Assembly: GCA_910577225.1 (NCBI GenBank)
Contig: CAJTMV010000003.1
Location: forward strand, 1-64,000
Length of the DNA stretch: 64,000 bases
From: an uncultured Eubacterium sp.
GTDB lineage: Bacteria > Bacillota > Clostridia > Lachnospirales > Lachnospiraceae
Direction of reading: 5' to 3'
Below, piece after piece: positions 43,994 through 53,101 of this stretch. The position numbers and the translations under genes were made by a program. How positions within the stretch are numbered: the stretch's first letter is position 1; each line of letters starts with the position of its first letter. The notes below the pieces were generated by a model, which was not told the DNA's origin, searched no databases, and saw only the letters and a list, made by a program, of their open reading frames with translations.

Positions 43994-45787
43994 ATGAAAA
44001 AAATATTATATTTTCTCAAAGATTATAAAAAAGAAAGTATTCTTGCCCCGCTGTTTAAAATGCTGGAAGCGATATTTGAGCTGATTGTGCCTTTGGTTAT
44101 GGCGGCGATTATCGATGTCGGGATTGCGCATGGAGATAAACACTATGTAATCCGGATGTGCCTGGTTCTGACAGGTCTTGGGGCGGTTGGTCTTGTATGT
44201 TCTATAACGGCGCAGTATTTTGCGGCAAAAGCAGCGGTCGGCATGGCGACGAAGCTGCGTCATACAGTATTTTCTCATATTCAGAATCTTTCCTTTTCAA
44301 GGCTCGACCAGATCGGAACGTCAACGCTTATTACACGAATGACAAGTGATATTAATCAGGTGCAGTCGGGCATTAATTTGTTTCTGCGCCTGTTTCTGCG
44401 TTCTCCGTTTATTGTATTTGGAGCGATGGTCATGGCGTTTACGGTAGACGTTAAGGCCGCGATCATATTTGTCGTTACAATACCGTTGTTATCTGTGGTC
44501 GTGTTTGGCGTGATGTGCGTCAGTATTCCACTGTACAAAAAAGTACAGAGCGGACTGGACGAGGTGCTGACGCTGGTACGGGAAAATCTGACCGGTGTCC
44601 GCGTCATTCGCGCGTTTCACAAAGAAGAAGAAGAGATCCGGCAGTTTAATCATAAAAATCAAATGCTGAATGAAGATCAGCAGTATGTTGGCAAAATATC
44701 GGCTTTAATGAATCCGATTACTTACGTGATTATTAACGCTGCCACACTGGTGCTGATCTGGACAGGCGCGGTGCGTGTGGATACGGGATATCTGACGCAG
44801 GGAGAAGTCGTGGCTCTTGTGAACTATATGTCACAGATACTTGTGGAGCTGATCAAGCTGGCAAATCTGATTGTAAGCGTTACAAAGGCGATCGCATGCG
44901 GAAAGCGCGTGGCGGATGTGCTGGATGTGGAAACCGGAATGGCACAGACCAAAGATCTGGCGGACAGTGATCCGAATCAGAGCCGGGTGTCAGGCAACGT
45001 ACCAAAAGTATCGTTTACCGGCGTCAGTATGGCTTATCATGGGTCTGGCGAATATGCGGTGTCAGGTATCGACTTTGAGGTATATCCCGGTGAAACGATT
45101 GGGATTATCGGTGGTACGGGTTCCGGAAAAAGTACCGTTGTCAATCTGATTCCAAGATTTTATGATGTGTCAGAAGGATCGGTAAAGGTCGATGGAAAAG
45201 ATGTGCGGTTCTATGATCTGCAGGAGCTCAGACAGAAGGCCGGCGTCGTTTTGCAGAAGGCGGTGCTGTTTAAAGGGACGATTCGGGACAACCTGAAATG
45301 GGGAAATCCGGACGCGACAGAGGCGCAGCTGCAGGAAGCGATCGAAGCGGCGCAGGCGGCGGACGTAATTCAGGCAAAGGAGCTGGGACTGGACGAACCA
45401 GTCGAACAGGGCGGTAAAAATCTGTCCGGCGGGCAGCGTCAGCGTCTGACGATTGCCAGAGCACTGGTACGCAGACCGCAGATTCTGATTCTGGATGACA
45501 GCGCAAGCGCGCTGGATTTTGCGACAGACGCCAGACTGCGGGCCTCTTTGCGTAAGCTGGATTATGCGCCGGCAGTGTTTATCGTCTCACAGAGAACATC
45601 TTCGGTACAGTCCGCGGACTGTATTCTCGTTCTGGACGACGGAGAACTGGTGGGAAAAGGGACACATGAACAGCTGCTGGAAAGCTGCAGCGTTTATCAG
45701 GAGATCTATGCGTCTCAGTTTCGGGCAAAACCGGACGATTCCGGTGAAGCTGCAAGAGCAGCCGCAACGGAAGGAGGAATGGCATAA
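43994..45787 (+). CDS. ABC exporter half-transporter, degenerate-site subunit
   Basis: This encodes 597 residues from ATG 43994 (GAGGG at 9 bases); the open frame extends back without a start signal. Six membrane helices fill the first 320 residues. The nucleotide domain has Walker A GGTGSGKS, Q-loop VVLQKAVLF and signature LSGGQRQRLTIARAL. After Walker B the catalytic Glu is Asp (LILDDSASALD), and the switch His is Gln (IVSQRTSS). It therefore supplies the non-catalytic site of a heterodimer with the next gene, overlapped by one base (TAATG). Substrate, lipid or drug, is unknown. Confidence 0.88.
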   Translation: MKKILYFLKDYKKESILAPLFKMLEAIFELIVPLVMAAIIDVGIAHGDKHYVIRMCLVLTGLGAVGLVCSITAQYFAAKAAVGMATKLRHTVFSHIQNLSFSRLDQIGTSTLITRMTSDINQVQSGINLFLRLFLRSPFIVFGAMVMAFTVDVKAAIIFVVTIPLLSVVVFGVMCVSIPLYKKVQSGLDEVLTLVRENLTGVRVIRAFHKEEEEIRQFNHKNQMLNEDQQYVGKISALMNPITYVIINAATLVLIWTGAVRVDTGYLTQGEVVALVNYMSQILVELIKLANLIVSVTKAIACGKRVADVLDVETGMAQTKDLADSDPNQSRVSGNVPKVSFTGVSMAYHGSGEYAVSGIDFEVYPGETIGIIGGTGSGKSTVVNLIPRFYDVSEGSVKVDGKDVRFYDLQELRQKAGVVLQKAVLFKGTIRDNLKWGNPDATEAQLQEAIEAAQAADVIQAKELGLDEPVEQGGKNLSGGQRQRLTIARALVRRPQILILDDSASALDFATDARLRASLRKLDYAPAVFIVSQRTSSVQSADCILVLDDGELVGKGTHEQLLESCSVYQEIYASQFRAKPDDSGEAARAAATEGGMA

Positions 45788-47535
45788 TGGAAGGCAGGAA
45801 AAAACAATCCCAGACGATTAAAAAAGTTCTTACTTATATTAAGCAGTACCGGATGTTAGTCCTGCTGTCACTTCTTTTTGCTGCGGTTACTGTATTTGCG
45901 ACGTTGTATTTTCCGATACTGACCGGAGATGCCGTAGATCTGATTCTGGCAAAAGGGCTGGTGGATTTTGAGGGAATATTAGCGATTATTCAAAAAGCGG
46001 GTATTATGATTGTGGTGACAGCGGCCGCGCAGTGGTTTATGAACGTAATCAATAACCGGATTACCTATCAGGTCATTCGGGATATTCGGGAAGAAGCGTT
46101 TCAAAAGATCGAAAAACTGCCGTTAAAATATCTGGACGGACGTTCTGCAGGCGAGATTGTCAGCCGTGTGATCGCGGATGTCGATCAGTTTGCGGATGGT
46201 CTGCTGATGGGATTTACGCAGCTGTTTACCGGACTTTTGACGATTGTGGGGACGCTTGGCTTTATGGTGTCGATTAATATAACGATTACGATCGTAGTAG
46301 TTGTGGTAACTCCGGTATCGCTGTTTGTTGCCGCGTTTATTGCCAAACGTACGTATCAGATGTTTCAGAAGCAGTCGCAGAGCAGGGCAGCGCAGACCGC
46401 ACTGATCGACGAAATGATCGGCAGTCAGAAAGTGGTTCAGGCATTTGGCAGGGAGCAGGCTGTGCTGGAGCAGTTCGATCAGATCAACGCGGATCTGGAA
46501 AAGTATTCCCTGCGCGCCATTTTTTTCTCATCGATTACAAATCCGTCTACCCGTTTTGTCAATAGTCTGGTATATACGGGTGTGGCAGTGTTCGGAGCGC
46601 TTGCGGTAATCCGGGGGAATCTGAGCGTTGGGCAGCTTTCCTGTTTTTTAAGCTATGCGAATCAGTATACCAAGCCGTTTAACGAAATATCCGGGGTTAT
46701 TACAGAGCTGCAGAATGCGCTCGCCTGCGCGTCAGGCATTTTTGATCTGATCGAACAGGAGCCGCAGATACCGGACCGCGCGGATGCAAGAGTTCTGGAG
46801 CATGCAGACGGCAGCGTCGCACTGGAGCATGTAACGTTTTCGTATACGCCGGAGCAAAAGCTGATCGAAGATTTTAATCTGGCGGTGCGGCCGAGTCAGA
46901 GAATAGCCATCGTAGGGCCGACCGGATGTGGAAAGACGACGATGATCAATCTGCTGATGCGGTTTTACGATCCGAATGCGGGTGTGATCCGGGTAAGCGG
47001 TACAGATATCAGAGACATTACGCGCAAGAGTCTGCGTGGGTCTTATGGAATGGTGCTGCAGGAAACGTGGCTGCGCAGCGGAACGATACGGGACAATATC
47101 TGTATGGGACGGCCGGACGCGTCGGTGGAAGAGATGGTGCAGGCAGCAAAAGCGGCACATGCGCATAGCTTTATCAAACGTCTGCCAGACGGATATGATA
47201 CCGTTATTTCCGAAGACGGCGGCAATCTGTCACAGGGGCAGAAACAGCTGCTCTGTATTGCAAGAGTCATGCTCTGTCTGCCGCCGATGCTGATTCTGGA
47301 CGAGGCGACGTCTTCGATCGATACCCGTACAGAAATGCGGATTCAGAAAGCCTTTGCGGCGATGATGCAGGGACGCACCAGTTTTATCGTAGCGCACCGG
47401 CTGTCAACGATTGAAAGCGCGGATGTCATTCTTGTGATGAAAGATGGTAAAATAATCGAGCAGGGATCTCATCAGGAACTATTGAAAAAAAATGGATTTT
47501 ATGCGACACTATATAAGAGTCAGTTTGCAAGATAA
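45787..47535 (+). CDS. ABC exporter half-transporter, catalytic-site subunit
   Basis: This encodes 582 residues with six membrane helices and a nucleotide domain. Walker A is GPTGCGKTT, the signature is LSQGQKQLLCIARVM (LSQGQ instead of LSGGQ), Walker B with catalytic Glu is LILDEATSSID and the switch His is IVAHRLSTI. With the upstream partner it forms an asymmetric heterodimeric exporter of the BmrCD/TM287-288 kind, in which one ATP site turns over. Translation is coupled by a one-base overlap. Confidence 0.9.
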   Translation: MEGRKKQSQTIKKVLTYIKQYRMLVLLSLLFAAVTVFATLYFPILTGDAVDLILAKGLVDFEGILAIIQKAGIMIVVTAAAQWFMNVINNRITYQVIRDIREEAFQKIEKLPLKYLDGRSAGEIVSRVIADVDQFADGLLMGFTQLFTGLLTIVGTLGFMVSINITITIVVVVVTPVSLFVAAFIAKRTYQMFQKQSQSRAAQTALIDEMIGSQKVVQAFGREQAVLEQFDQINADLEKYSLRAIFFSSITNPSTRFVNSLVYTGVAVFGALAVIRGNLSVGQLSCFLSYANQYTKPFNEISGVITELQNALACASGIFDLIEQEPQIPDRADARVLEHADGSVALEHVTFSYTPEQKLIEDFNLAVRPSQRIAIVGPTGCGKTTMINLLMRFYDPNAGVIRVSGTDIRDITRKSLRGSYGMVLQETWLRSGTIRDNICMGRPDASVEEMVQAAKAAHAHSFIKRLPDGYDTVISEDGGNLSQGQKQLLCIARVMLCLPPMLILDEATSSIDTRTEMRIQKAFAAMMQGRTSFIVAHRLSTIESADVILVMKDGKIIEQGSHQELLKKNGFYATLYKSQFAR

Positions 47536-47689
47536 ACAATGACTATGGTTTCTGATAACAATGCAGGAACCATCTGCTGCGTATGGCATAAAATAACACA
47601 TAACGATTCGTTTTCTTTAACATTTTGAACAGTTCGATTTAGAAAATGATAAGTAAAGTATATAATTTGCCATATTTTTTCAAGAAGTA

Positions 47690-47719
47690 TTGACAAAAAA
47701 TAAAATTAGCTACTATAAT
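47690..47719 (+). promoter_or_regulatory. Promoter of murA
   Basis: TTGACA (47690-47695) and TATAAT (47714-47719) are 18 bases apart, about 80 bases before the start. The 150 bases upstream (47536-47690) hold nothing else that I recognise beyond a weak ATGGTT/AACCAT hairpin. Confidence 0.75.
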
Positions 47720-47800
47720 TACGTGTTAATGAGGGCATGATATCAGGAGTGGCACAAAAGATTTGTAATCCTGGAATATAGAGATAGATTGAGGTGTGAG

Positions 47801-49096
47801 ATGGAACAGTATTTTGTAATCAAGGGCGGTATTCCACTTGTCGGAGAAGTTGAGATCGGAGGAGCCAAAAACGCTGCGCTCGCAATTCTGGCGGCAGCAA
47901 TTATGACAGACGAGACAGTTACAATTGACAATCTTCCGAATGTGCGCGATATCAATGTGCTGCTGGAAGCGATGGCGGAGATCGGGGCAAAGATTCACCG
48001 TATCGATGAACATACTGTAAAAATCAACGGTTCACAGATCCGCGAGCTTTGTGTGGAATACGAATATATTAAAAAAATACGAGCATCTTATTACCTGCTG
48101 GGCGCGTTACTTGGAAAATATAATCATGCGGAAGTCGCGCTTCCGGGAGGCTGCGATATCGGGAGCAGACCGATCGATCTGCATCTGAAGGGATTTCGCG
48201 CGCTGGGGGCAGATGTGTCTATCCAGCATGGATTGATCGTCGCACAGACAGAATATTTAAAAGGCACTCATATCTATCTCGACAAAGTATCCGTCGGAGC
48301 GACGATTAATATTATGATGGCTGCGTCTATGGCGCATGGGAAGACGATTATCGAAAACGCGGCAAAGGAACCGCATGTTGTGGATGTGGCCAATTTTTTA
48401 AACAGCATGGGCGCGAATATTCGCGGCGCCGGTACAGATGTGATCCGGATTGTCGGCGTGGAAAGACTGCATGCGACAGAGTATGCAATTATACCTGACC
48501 AGATCGAAGCGGGCACATTTATGTTTGCAGCTGCAGCGACAAAAGGGGATGTGACGGTAAAAAATGTCATTCCGAAACACCTGGAAGCTACGACCGCAAA
48601 ATTGCTGGAAGTAGGCTGCGAAGTGGAAGAGTTTGACGACGCGGTCAGAGTCGTATGCTCCAGACCGATGCATCATACGCAGGTAACGACACTGGCTTAT
48701 CCGGGCTTTCCGACGGATATGCAGCCGCAGATGTCCGTATTGCTGGGGATTGCGCAGGGTACGAGTACCGTAACGGAAAGTATTTTTGAAAACCGGTTTC
48801 GTTATGTGGATGAATTAACGAGAATGGGCGCCAACATCAAGGTAGAGAGCAATATTGCGATTATTAACGGCGTGGACAGTTATATGGGAGCCAGAGTCAG
48901 CGCGCCTGATCTGCGCGCCGGCGCTGCGCTGGTTATCGCAGGACTGTCTGCGGAAGGGATTACGGTAGTAGATAATATTCATTATATTGAACGGGGATAC
49001 GAACAATTTGAGTATAAGCTGAGCGAGCTTGGCGCCAGAATCGAAAAGGTCAGTTCGGAAAAAGATATCCAGAAATTTACGCTGAAAGTCAGCTGA
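47801..49096 (+). CDS. murA: UDP-N-acetylglucosamine 1-carboxyvinyltransferase
   Basis: This encodes 431 residues. ATG 47801 is used (GAGGTG upstream); a TTG at 47789 is also in frame. MurA transfers enolpyruvate from PEP to UDP-GlcNAc, the first committed step of peptidoglycan synthesis and the target of fosfomycin. Lys23 lies in GGAKNAALAIL. The active-site loop LPGGCDIGSRPID retains Cys118, so the enzyme is expected to be fosfomycin-sensitive. RASYYLLGALL and FPTDMQPQM are kept. A strong terminator follows. Confidence 0.95.
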   Translation: MEQYFVIKGGIPLVGEVEIGGAKNAALAILAAAIMTDETVTIDNLPNVRDINVLLEAMAEIGAKIHRIDEHTVKINGSQIRELCVEYEYIKKIRASYYLLGALLGKYNHAEVALPGGCDIGSRPIDLHLKGFRALGADVSIQHGLIVAQTEYLKGTHIYLDKVSVGATINIMMAASMAHGKTIIENAAKEPHVVDVANFLNSMGANIRGAGTDVIRIVGVERLHATEYAIIPDQIEAGTFMFAAAATKGDVTVKNVIPKHLEATTAKLLEVGCEVEEFDDAVRVVCSRPMHHTQVTTLAYPGFPTDMQPQMSVLLGIAQGTSTVTESIFENRFRYVDELTRMGANIKVESNIAIINGVDSYMGARVSAPDLRAGAALVIAGLSAEGITVVDNIHYIERGYEQFEYKLSELGARIEKVSSEKDIQKFTLKVS

Positions 49097-49106
49097 TCAT
49101 AAAATC

Positions 49107-49156
49107 AAAAAAGTACCGCATAAATGTGAGGATACGCATTTATGCGGTACTTTTTT
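49107..49156. terminator. Strong terminator of murA
   Basis: AAGTACCGCATAAATG pairs perfectly with CATTTATGCGGTACTT, flanked by A and T runs, so it works in both directions for murA and the convergent HD-GYP gene. Confidence 0.96.
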
Positions 49157-49186
49157 GCCCGGACTGCCAAAAATCAGCGGTCATTT

Positions 49187-50143
49187 TTAGATGAGGGAAT
49201 TAATATATAGTTCAGATCTTGATAAATCTATGCATTCGCCGTTGTCCAGCTGCACGAGCGGTTTGGACAGATGATGACGGTTTAACAGCACAATATTCGC
49301 CGCGCGGCCGTCGCTGAGCAGAACGTGATTGTTCTGGTAGGTGGAGGCAATATGCTCTAAAAAAGTAAGAATATATTTTGGTTTATATTTTTGAAGTCCG
49401 TCTTTTTCAAATTCTGCGATTACCTGGAACGGGCAAAGCGGCGCACGGTAGGTACGGGCAGCGGTCATTGCGTCATAGACGTCTGCAATGGCTATGATAT
49501 GCGCGTAATCATCGATCGCCTCCGTAGTGGCTTTTCCCGGATAACCGGAGCCGTCGCAGCGCTCATGATGCATCAGCGCGGCATTTTTTACATGAGAGTC
49601 CAGCGGGAGCGGTCTTAACAGATCGTAGCCAAGCTGTGCGTGCTGACAAAGCAGATCATATTCTTCATTGGTGAGTTTCCCTTGTTTATTGAGCAGATCT
49701 TCAGGAATGAGAGATTTGCCGATATCATGCAGCAGTCCGGCAAACGTCAGCGTTTCCAGGTCCCGGGCAGGGATTTTCAGCCATTTTCCAATCATGCGGG
49801 AAATCAGAGCGACATTCAGGCAATGAACGTAAATACTGTCGTCGACGTGACGAAGATTGTGAAGCATGTCAAAAAAATCAATCGTGGTCTGTCCCGGACG
49901 GAGCAGAGAAGCGGTTTTTTTCAATAATGAATCGGGAGCTTTGCAGCTTCCAGAAATAATCGCGTTGAAATAATCGGTAAGTTCGTTTAAGCAGACCGCA
50001 AAATCAACCTGAAAGCTCATAAACGCGGGACTCTGTTTGACTGCCTGTGAGTAGATACGATTTTGATGCGGTGCGCTTTTCCCGTCGGGTGCGGGATTGG
50101 ATATATTCCCGTGTGTAGTGTTTGCGAATGATGTTTGGCTCAT
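49187..50143 (-). CDS. HD-GYP domain phosphodiesterase
   Basis: This encodes 318 residues. ATG 50143 follows GGGGAGGAAA. The N-terminal 90 residues have no recognised domain. The HD-GYP domain has HCLNVALISRMIG, LLHDIGKSLIPE (His-Asp at 139-140), MHHERCDGSGYPG (192-203) and ADVYDAMTAARTYR, all metal and signature residues intact. The last 60 residues form a small beta domain typical of clostridial HD-GYP proteins. HD-GYP enzymes degrade c-di-GMP or related dinucleotides; the target here is not shown. Monocistronic. Confidence 0.88.
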   Translation of the reverse strand: MSQTSFANTTHGNISNPAPDGKSAPHQNRIYSQAVKQSPAFMSFQVDFAVCLNELTDYFNAIISGSCKAPDSLLKKTASLLRPGQTTIDFFDMLHNLRHVDDSIYVHCLNVALISRMIGKWLKIPARDLETLTFAGLLHDIGKSLIPEDLLNKQGKLTNEEYDLLCQHAQLGYDLLRPLPLDSHVKNAALMHHERCDGSGYPGKATTEAIDDYAHIIAIADVYDAMTAARTYRAPLCPFQVIAEFEKDGLQKYKPKYILTFLEHIASTYQNNHVLLSDGRAANIVLLNRHHLSKPLVQLDNGECIDLSRSELYINSLI

Positions 50144-50235
50144 ATATTTCCTCCCCTAACAATATAGTTCCTTCCTGTGTTTTTTGCAATTGTAGTTTTG
50201 TGAACGTTTGTAAAAAATATGTTTACTTTCCTTCT

Positions 50236-50264
50236 ATTATCTGATGAAAAGCAGAAAATGTCAA
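50236..50264 (-). promoter_or_regulatory. Promoter of the HD-GYP gene
   Basis: Minus-strand TTGACA (50259-50264) and GATAAT (50236-50241) have a 17-base spacer. It lies back-to-back with the metK leader promoter, only 9 bases between the two -35 boxes. Confidence 0.7.
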
Positions 50265-50273
50265 TATTTAGCA

Positions 50274-50302
50274 TTGACTTTTCGGGTGAATTGTTGTATT
50301 GT
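50274..50302 (+). promoter_or_regulatory. Promoter of the SAM riboswitch-metK transcript
   Basis: TTGACT (50274-50279) and TATTGT (50297-50302) have a 17-base spacer. A start near 50309 leaves about 40 bases before the aptamer. Confidence 0.6.
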
Positions 50303-50347
50303 TTATGTGAGTTAGATTTGATAATTCGAAAATTGCATACGATTTTT

Positions 50348-50452
50348 CTCTTATTCAGAGTGATGGAGATACAAAGGATCTGTGAAGTCACGGCAACCCC
50401 CTGCAGGATGCGTGGAAGGTGCCAACCTGAGCGAGTAATCGAACAATAAGAG
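50348..50452 (+). ncRNA. SAM-I (S-box) riboswitch aptamer
   Basis: P1 pairs CTCTTATT (50348-50355) with AATAAGAG (50445-50452). Conserved S-box blocks are present in order: a purine-rich AGAGTGATGGAG, then GTGAAGTCACGGCAACC, GGAAGGTGCCAACCTGAG and the closing AGAGGA. S-adenosylmethionine binding stabilises P1 and lets the downstream terminator form, repressing metK when SAM is ample. Confidence 0.95.
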
Positions 50453-50477
50453 GATTTGATGATTTAACCTAGAGTCA

Positions 50478-50507
50478 GGTCCGCTTATAGCGAACCTTTT
50501 TTTGTTG
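50478..50507 (+). terminator. Intrinsic terminator of the SAM-I expression platform
   Basis: AGGTCCGCT pairs with AGCGAACCT apart from one mismatch, followed by TTTTTT. It lies about 25 bases after the aptamer and 70 bases before metK. Confidence 0.9.
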
Positions 50508-50578
50508 CAAAAATTAGGTGAATCAAAGCGGCAGCTGAAAAACGAAGCTGCCGGAATCAGACGACGAAAGGAAAAAGT

Positions 50579-51769
50579 ATGGAAAAGTTATTATTTACCT
50601 CAGAATCAGTAACTGAAGGACATCCGGACAAACTGTGCGACGCAGTATCGGACGCAGTGCTGGATGCCTGTATGGAACAGGACCCGATGAGCCGGGTAGC
50701 ATGCGAAACCGTGTGCTGTACAGGATTCGTACTTGTAACCGGAGAAATTACGACAAAGGCGCAGCTGGATATTCCGTCGATTGTAAGAAAGACGGTAGAC
50801 GAAATTGGTTACAACGATGCAAAAATGGGATTCGACTGCAATACGTGCGCGGTATTTTCAGCGCTTGACCGTCAGTCGGCAGATATTGCAATGGGCGTAG
50901 ATAAGGCACTGGAAGCAAAAGAAAATAAAATGACAGATGAACAGCTGGATGCCATTGGGGCAGGAGACCAGGGGATGATGTTTGGTTACGCAACGAACGA
51001 GACAGAAAGCTATATGCCATATCCGATCTCTCTGGCGCACAAGCTGGCGCTGCAGCTGACAAAAGTACGTAAAGACGGTACGCTGACCTATCTGCGTCCG
51101 GATGGAAAGACGCAGGTATCTGTAGAGTATGATGAAAGCGGCAGACCGAAGAGACTGGAAGCGGTTGTATTATCCACGCAGCACGATGCGGATGTCACAC
51201 AGGATAAGATTCATTCCGATATTATGAAATACGTATTTGACCCGATTATTCCAAAAGATATGATCGACGCAGATACAAAGTTCTTTATTAATCCTACCGG
51301 AAGATTTGTAATCGGCGGCCCGCAGGGGGATGCAGGACTGACCGGAAGAAAGATTATCGTAGATACATACGGCGGTTACGCGCGTCATGGCGGCGGCGCT
51401 TTTTCCGGCAAAGACTGCACAAAGGTAGACCGTTCGGCTGCGTATGCGGCACGTTATGTCGCAAAAAATATCGTAGCGGCAGGACTGGCTGATAAATGTG
51501 AGATTCAGCTGTCTTACGCGATCGGCGTGGCACAGCCGACATCTGTGATGGTAGATACGTTTGGTACAGGCAAAATCTCCGACGATCAGCTCGTGACGAT
51601 TGTACGTGAGAACTTCGATCTGCGTCCGGCTGGAATTATTAAAATGCTGGATCTGAGAAGACCGATCTACAAACAGACAGCCGCTTACGGACATTTTGGC
51701 AGAAATGATCTGAATCTGCCGTGGGAAGCGCTGGATAAAGCGGATGTACTGAAAAAATATCTGGCGTAA
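50579..51769 (+). CDS. metK: S-adenosylmethionine synthetase
   Basis: This encodes 396 residues, full length. It makes S-adenosylmethionine from methionine and ATP. Motifs include FTSESVTEGHPDKLCD at the N-terminus, GAGDQGMMFGYA near 122, GGPQGDAGLTGRKII near 247 and GGGAFSGKDCTKVDRSAAY near 270. It is governed by the S-box riboswitch upstream. GGAAAAAGT precedes the start. Confidence 0.97.
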   Translation: MEKLLFTSESVTEGHPDKLCDAVSDAVLDACMEQDPMSRVACETVCCTGFVLVTGEITTKAQLDIPSIVRKTVDEIGYNDAKMGFDCNTCAVFSALDRQSADIAMGVDKALEAKENKMTDEQLDAIGAGDQGMMFGYATNETESYMPYPISLAHKLALQLTKVRKDGTLTYLRPDGKTQVSVEYDESGRPKRLEAVVLSTQHDADVTQDKIHSDIMKYVFDPIIPKDMIDADTKFFINPTGRFVIGGPQGDAGLTGRKIIVDTYGGYARHGGGAFSGKDCTKVDRSAAYAARYVAKNIVAAGLADKCEIQLSYAIGVAQPTSVMVDTFGTGKISDDQLVTIVRENFDLRPAGIIKMLDLRRPIYKQTAAYGHFGRNDLNLPWEALDKADVLKKYLA

Positions 51770-51861
51770 ACGATTTGCCGGCGCGGCAGCCGGAAGCAGC
51801 TGTAATTTTAGAAAAAATTAAGAATCTTTTTTTCGAATTTTTATAAGAAATAATCAGGCTC

Positions 51862-51867
51862 ATGTTA
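51862..51867 (+). promoter_or_regulatory. Probable -10 box of the two-component operon
   Basis: TATAAT at about 51865 follows CATGT, close to an extended -10. No clear -35 is visible. It leaves a leader of about 90 bases that contains the hairpin at 51901-51943. Confidence 0.5.
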
Positions 51868-51900
51868 TAATAACGAATAGCCGAAACATGCATACGTTGG

Positions 51901-51943
51901 AAAATAACTGCTGTGGTGTGTGGAGCACTGCCGCAGTTATTTT
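51901..51943 (+). terminator. Leader hairpin with T-tract before the sensor kinase
   Basis: AAAATAACTGC (51901-51911) pairs perfectly with GCAGTTATTTT (51933-51943), and TTATTTT continues it. An inner GTG/CAC pairing tightens the loop. The hairpin lies between the likely promoter and the kinase start, 25 bases before the ATG, so it would end the transcript unless it is prevented. This is an attenuator-like position. Confidence 0.65.
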
Positions 51944-51967
51944 TATTTTAAAAACAGGAGACTGGAT

Positions 51968-53101
51968 ATGAAACTGAGTACAAAACTGGTGATTACTTTT
52001 TTTGTAATTGTGTTTATGCCGATTCTGCTGGCGTTGTTTGCGTTTTTTGTGATCCGGCTGATTCAGACAAGCGCGGTGAATCAGCAGACGGGAATCGATA
52101 TTGGAGCGCTTGCTGTGAATATGGATATGGCGCAGATCGAAGTTCTGGTAGAAGATATGGCCGTCTGCATCGTACTGATTCTCGCAGCGACCGGATTATC
52201 GATTACCGCATGGATCTATCGCAGTATCGTGACGCCGATCTGCAAGCTGGAAGAAGCGGCAAATAATATTAAAGAAGGCAATCTGGATTTTACGATAGAG
52301 GCAGACAGCAAGGATGAGATGGGCAGACTGTGCCAGAATTTTGAAGATATGCGCCAGAGGCTGAAAGAATCCGCTGAAGAAAAATTAGAAGCAGAAAAGC
52401 AGAACCGTATACTGATCAGCAATATTTCGCATGATCTGCGTACGCCGATTACAGCGATCAAAGGCTATGTGGAGGGGATACTGGACGGGGTGGCGGATAC
52501 GCCGGAAAAAGTCGATAAGTATATGCGTACGATTTATAACAAGGCGATCGATATGGACCGGCTGATTAATGAACTGACGCTGTATGCCAAGATCGATACG
52601 AACCGTATTCCGTATAATTTTAAACGAATCAATGCCGGAGAATATTTTCATGATTGTATAGAGGAAATCGGACTGGAGCTGGAAGCCGAACATCTGGGAC
52701 TGTCTTATTTTAACTATGTGAGCGACGAAGTGCTGATTATTGCCGATCCGGAACAGCTAAAACGCGTGATCGATAATATTATTGGAAATTCTGTAAAATA
52801 TATGGATAAAGAGCATGGTCTGATCAATATTCGTATCAAGGACGTGGGCGATTTTATTCAGGTAGAAATAGAAGATAACGGTAAGGGTATCGCACAGAAA
52901 GATCTGCCGTTTATTTTTGACCGCTTTTATCGTACGGATGCTTCCAGAAATTCTGCAACCGGCGGCAGCGGCATCGGACTGTCGATTGTAAAAAAGATTA
53001 TAGAAGATCATGGCGGCAAGATCTGGGCGACCAGCAAAGAGTCTACAGGCACCGTTATGTATTTTGTAATACGAAAGTATCAGGAGGTTCCAAATGAGTA
53101 G
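51968..53101 (+). CDS. Sensor histidine kinase
   Basis: This encodes 377 residues. ATG 51968 has CAGGAG at 8 bases. Two membrane helices (about 7-32 and 63-85) bracket a short 30-residue extracellular loop. HAMP spans about 86-138. His155 lies in SHDLRTP, and the ATPase domain has NIIGNSVKYM, DNGKGI, FDRFYRTDAS and GGSGIGLSI. The small sensor loop suggests it senses the membrane or a small cell-wall signal. It overlaps the response regulator by 8 bases. Confidence 0.93.
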   Translation: MKLSTKLVITFFVIVFMPILLALFAFFVIRLIQTSAVNQQTGIDIGALAVNMDMAQIEVLVEDMAVCIVLILAATGLSITAWIYRSIVTPICKLEEAANNIKEGNLDFTIEADSKDEMGRLCQNFEDMRQRLKESAEEKLEAEKQNRILISNISHDLRTPITAIKGYVEGILDGVADTPEKVDKYMRTIYNKAIDMDRLINELTLYAKIDTNRIPYNFKRINAGEYFHDCIEEIGLELEAEHLGLSYFNYVSDEVLIIADPEQLKRVIDNIIGNSVKYMDKEHGLINIRIKDVGDFIQVEIEDNGKGIAQKDLPFIFDRFYRTDASRNSATGGSGIGLSIVKKIIEDHGGKIWATSKESTGTVMYFVIRKYQEVPNE

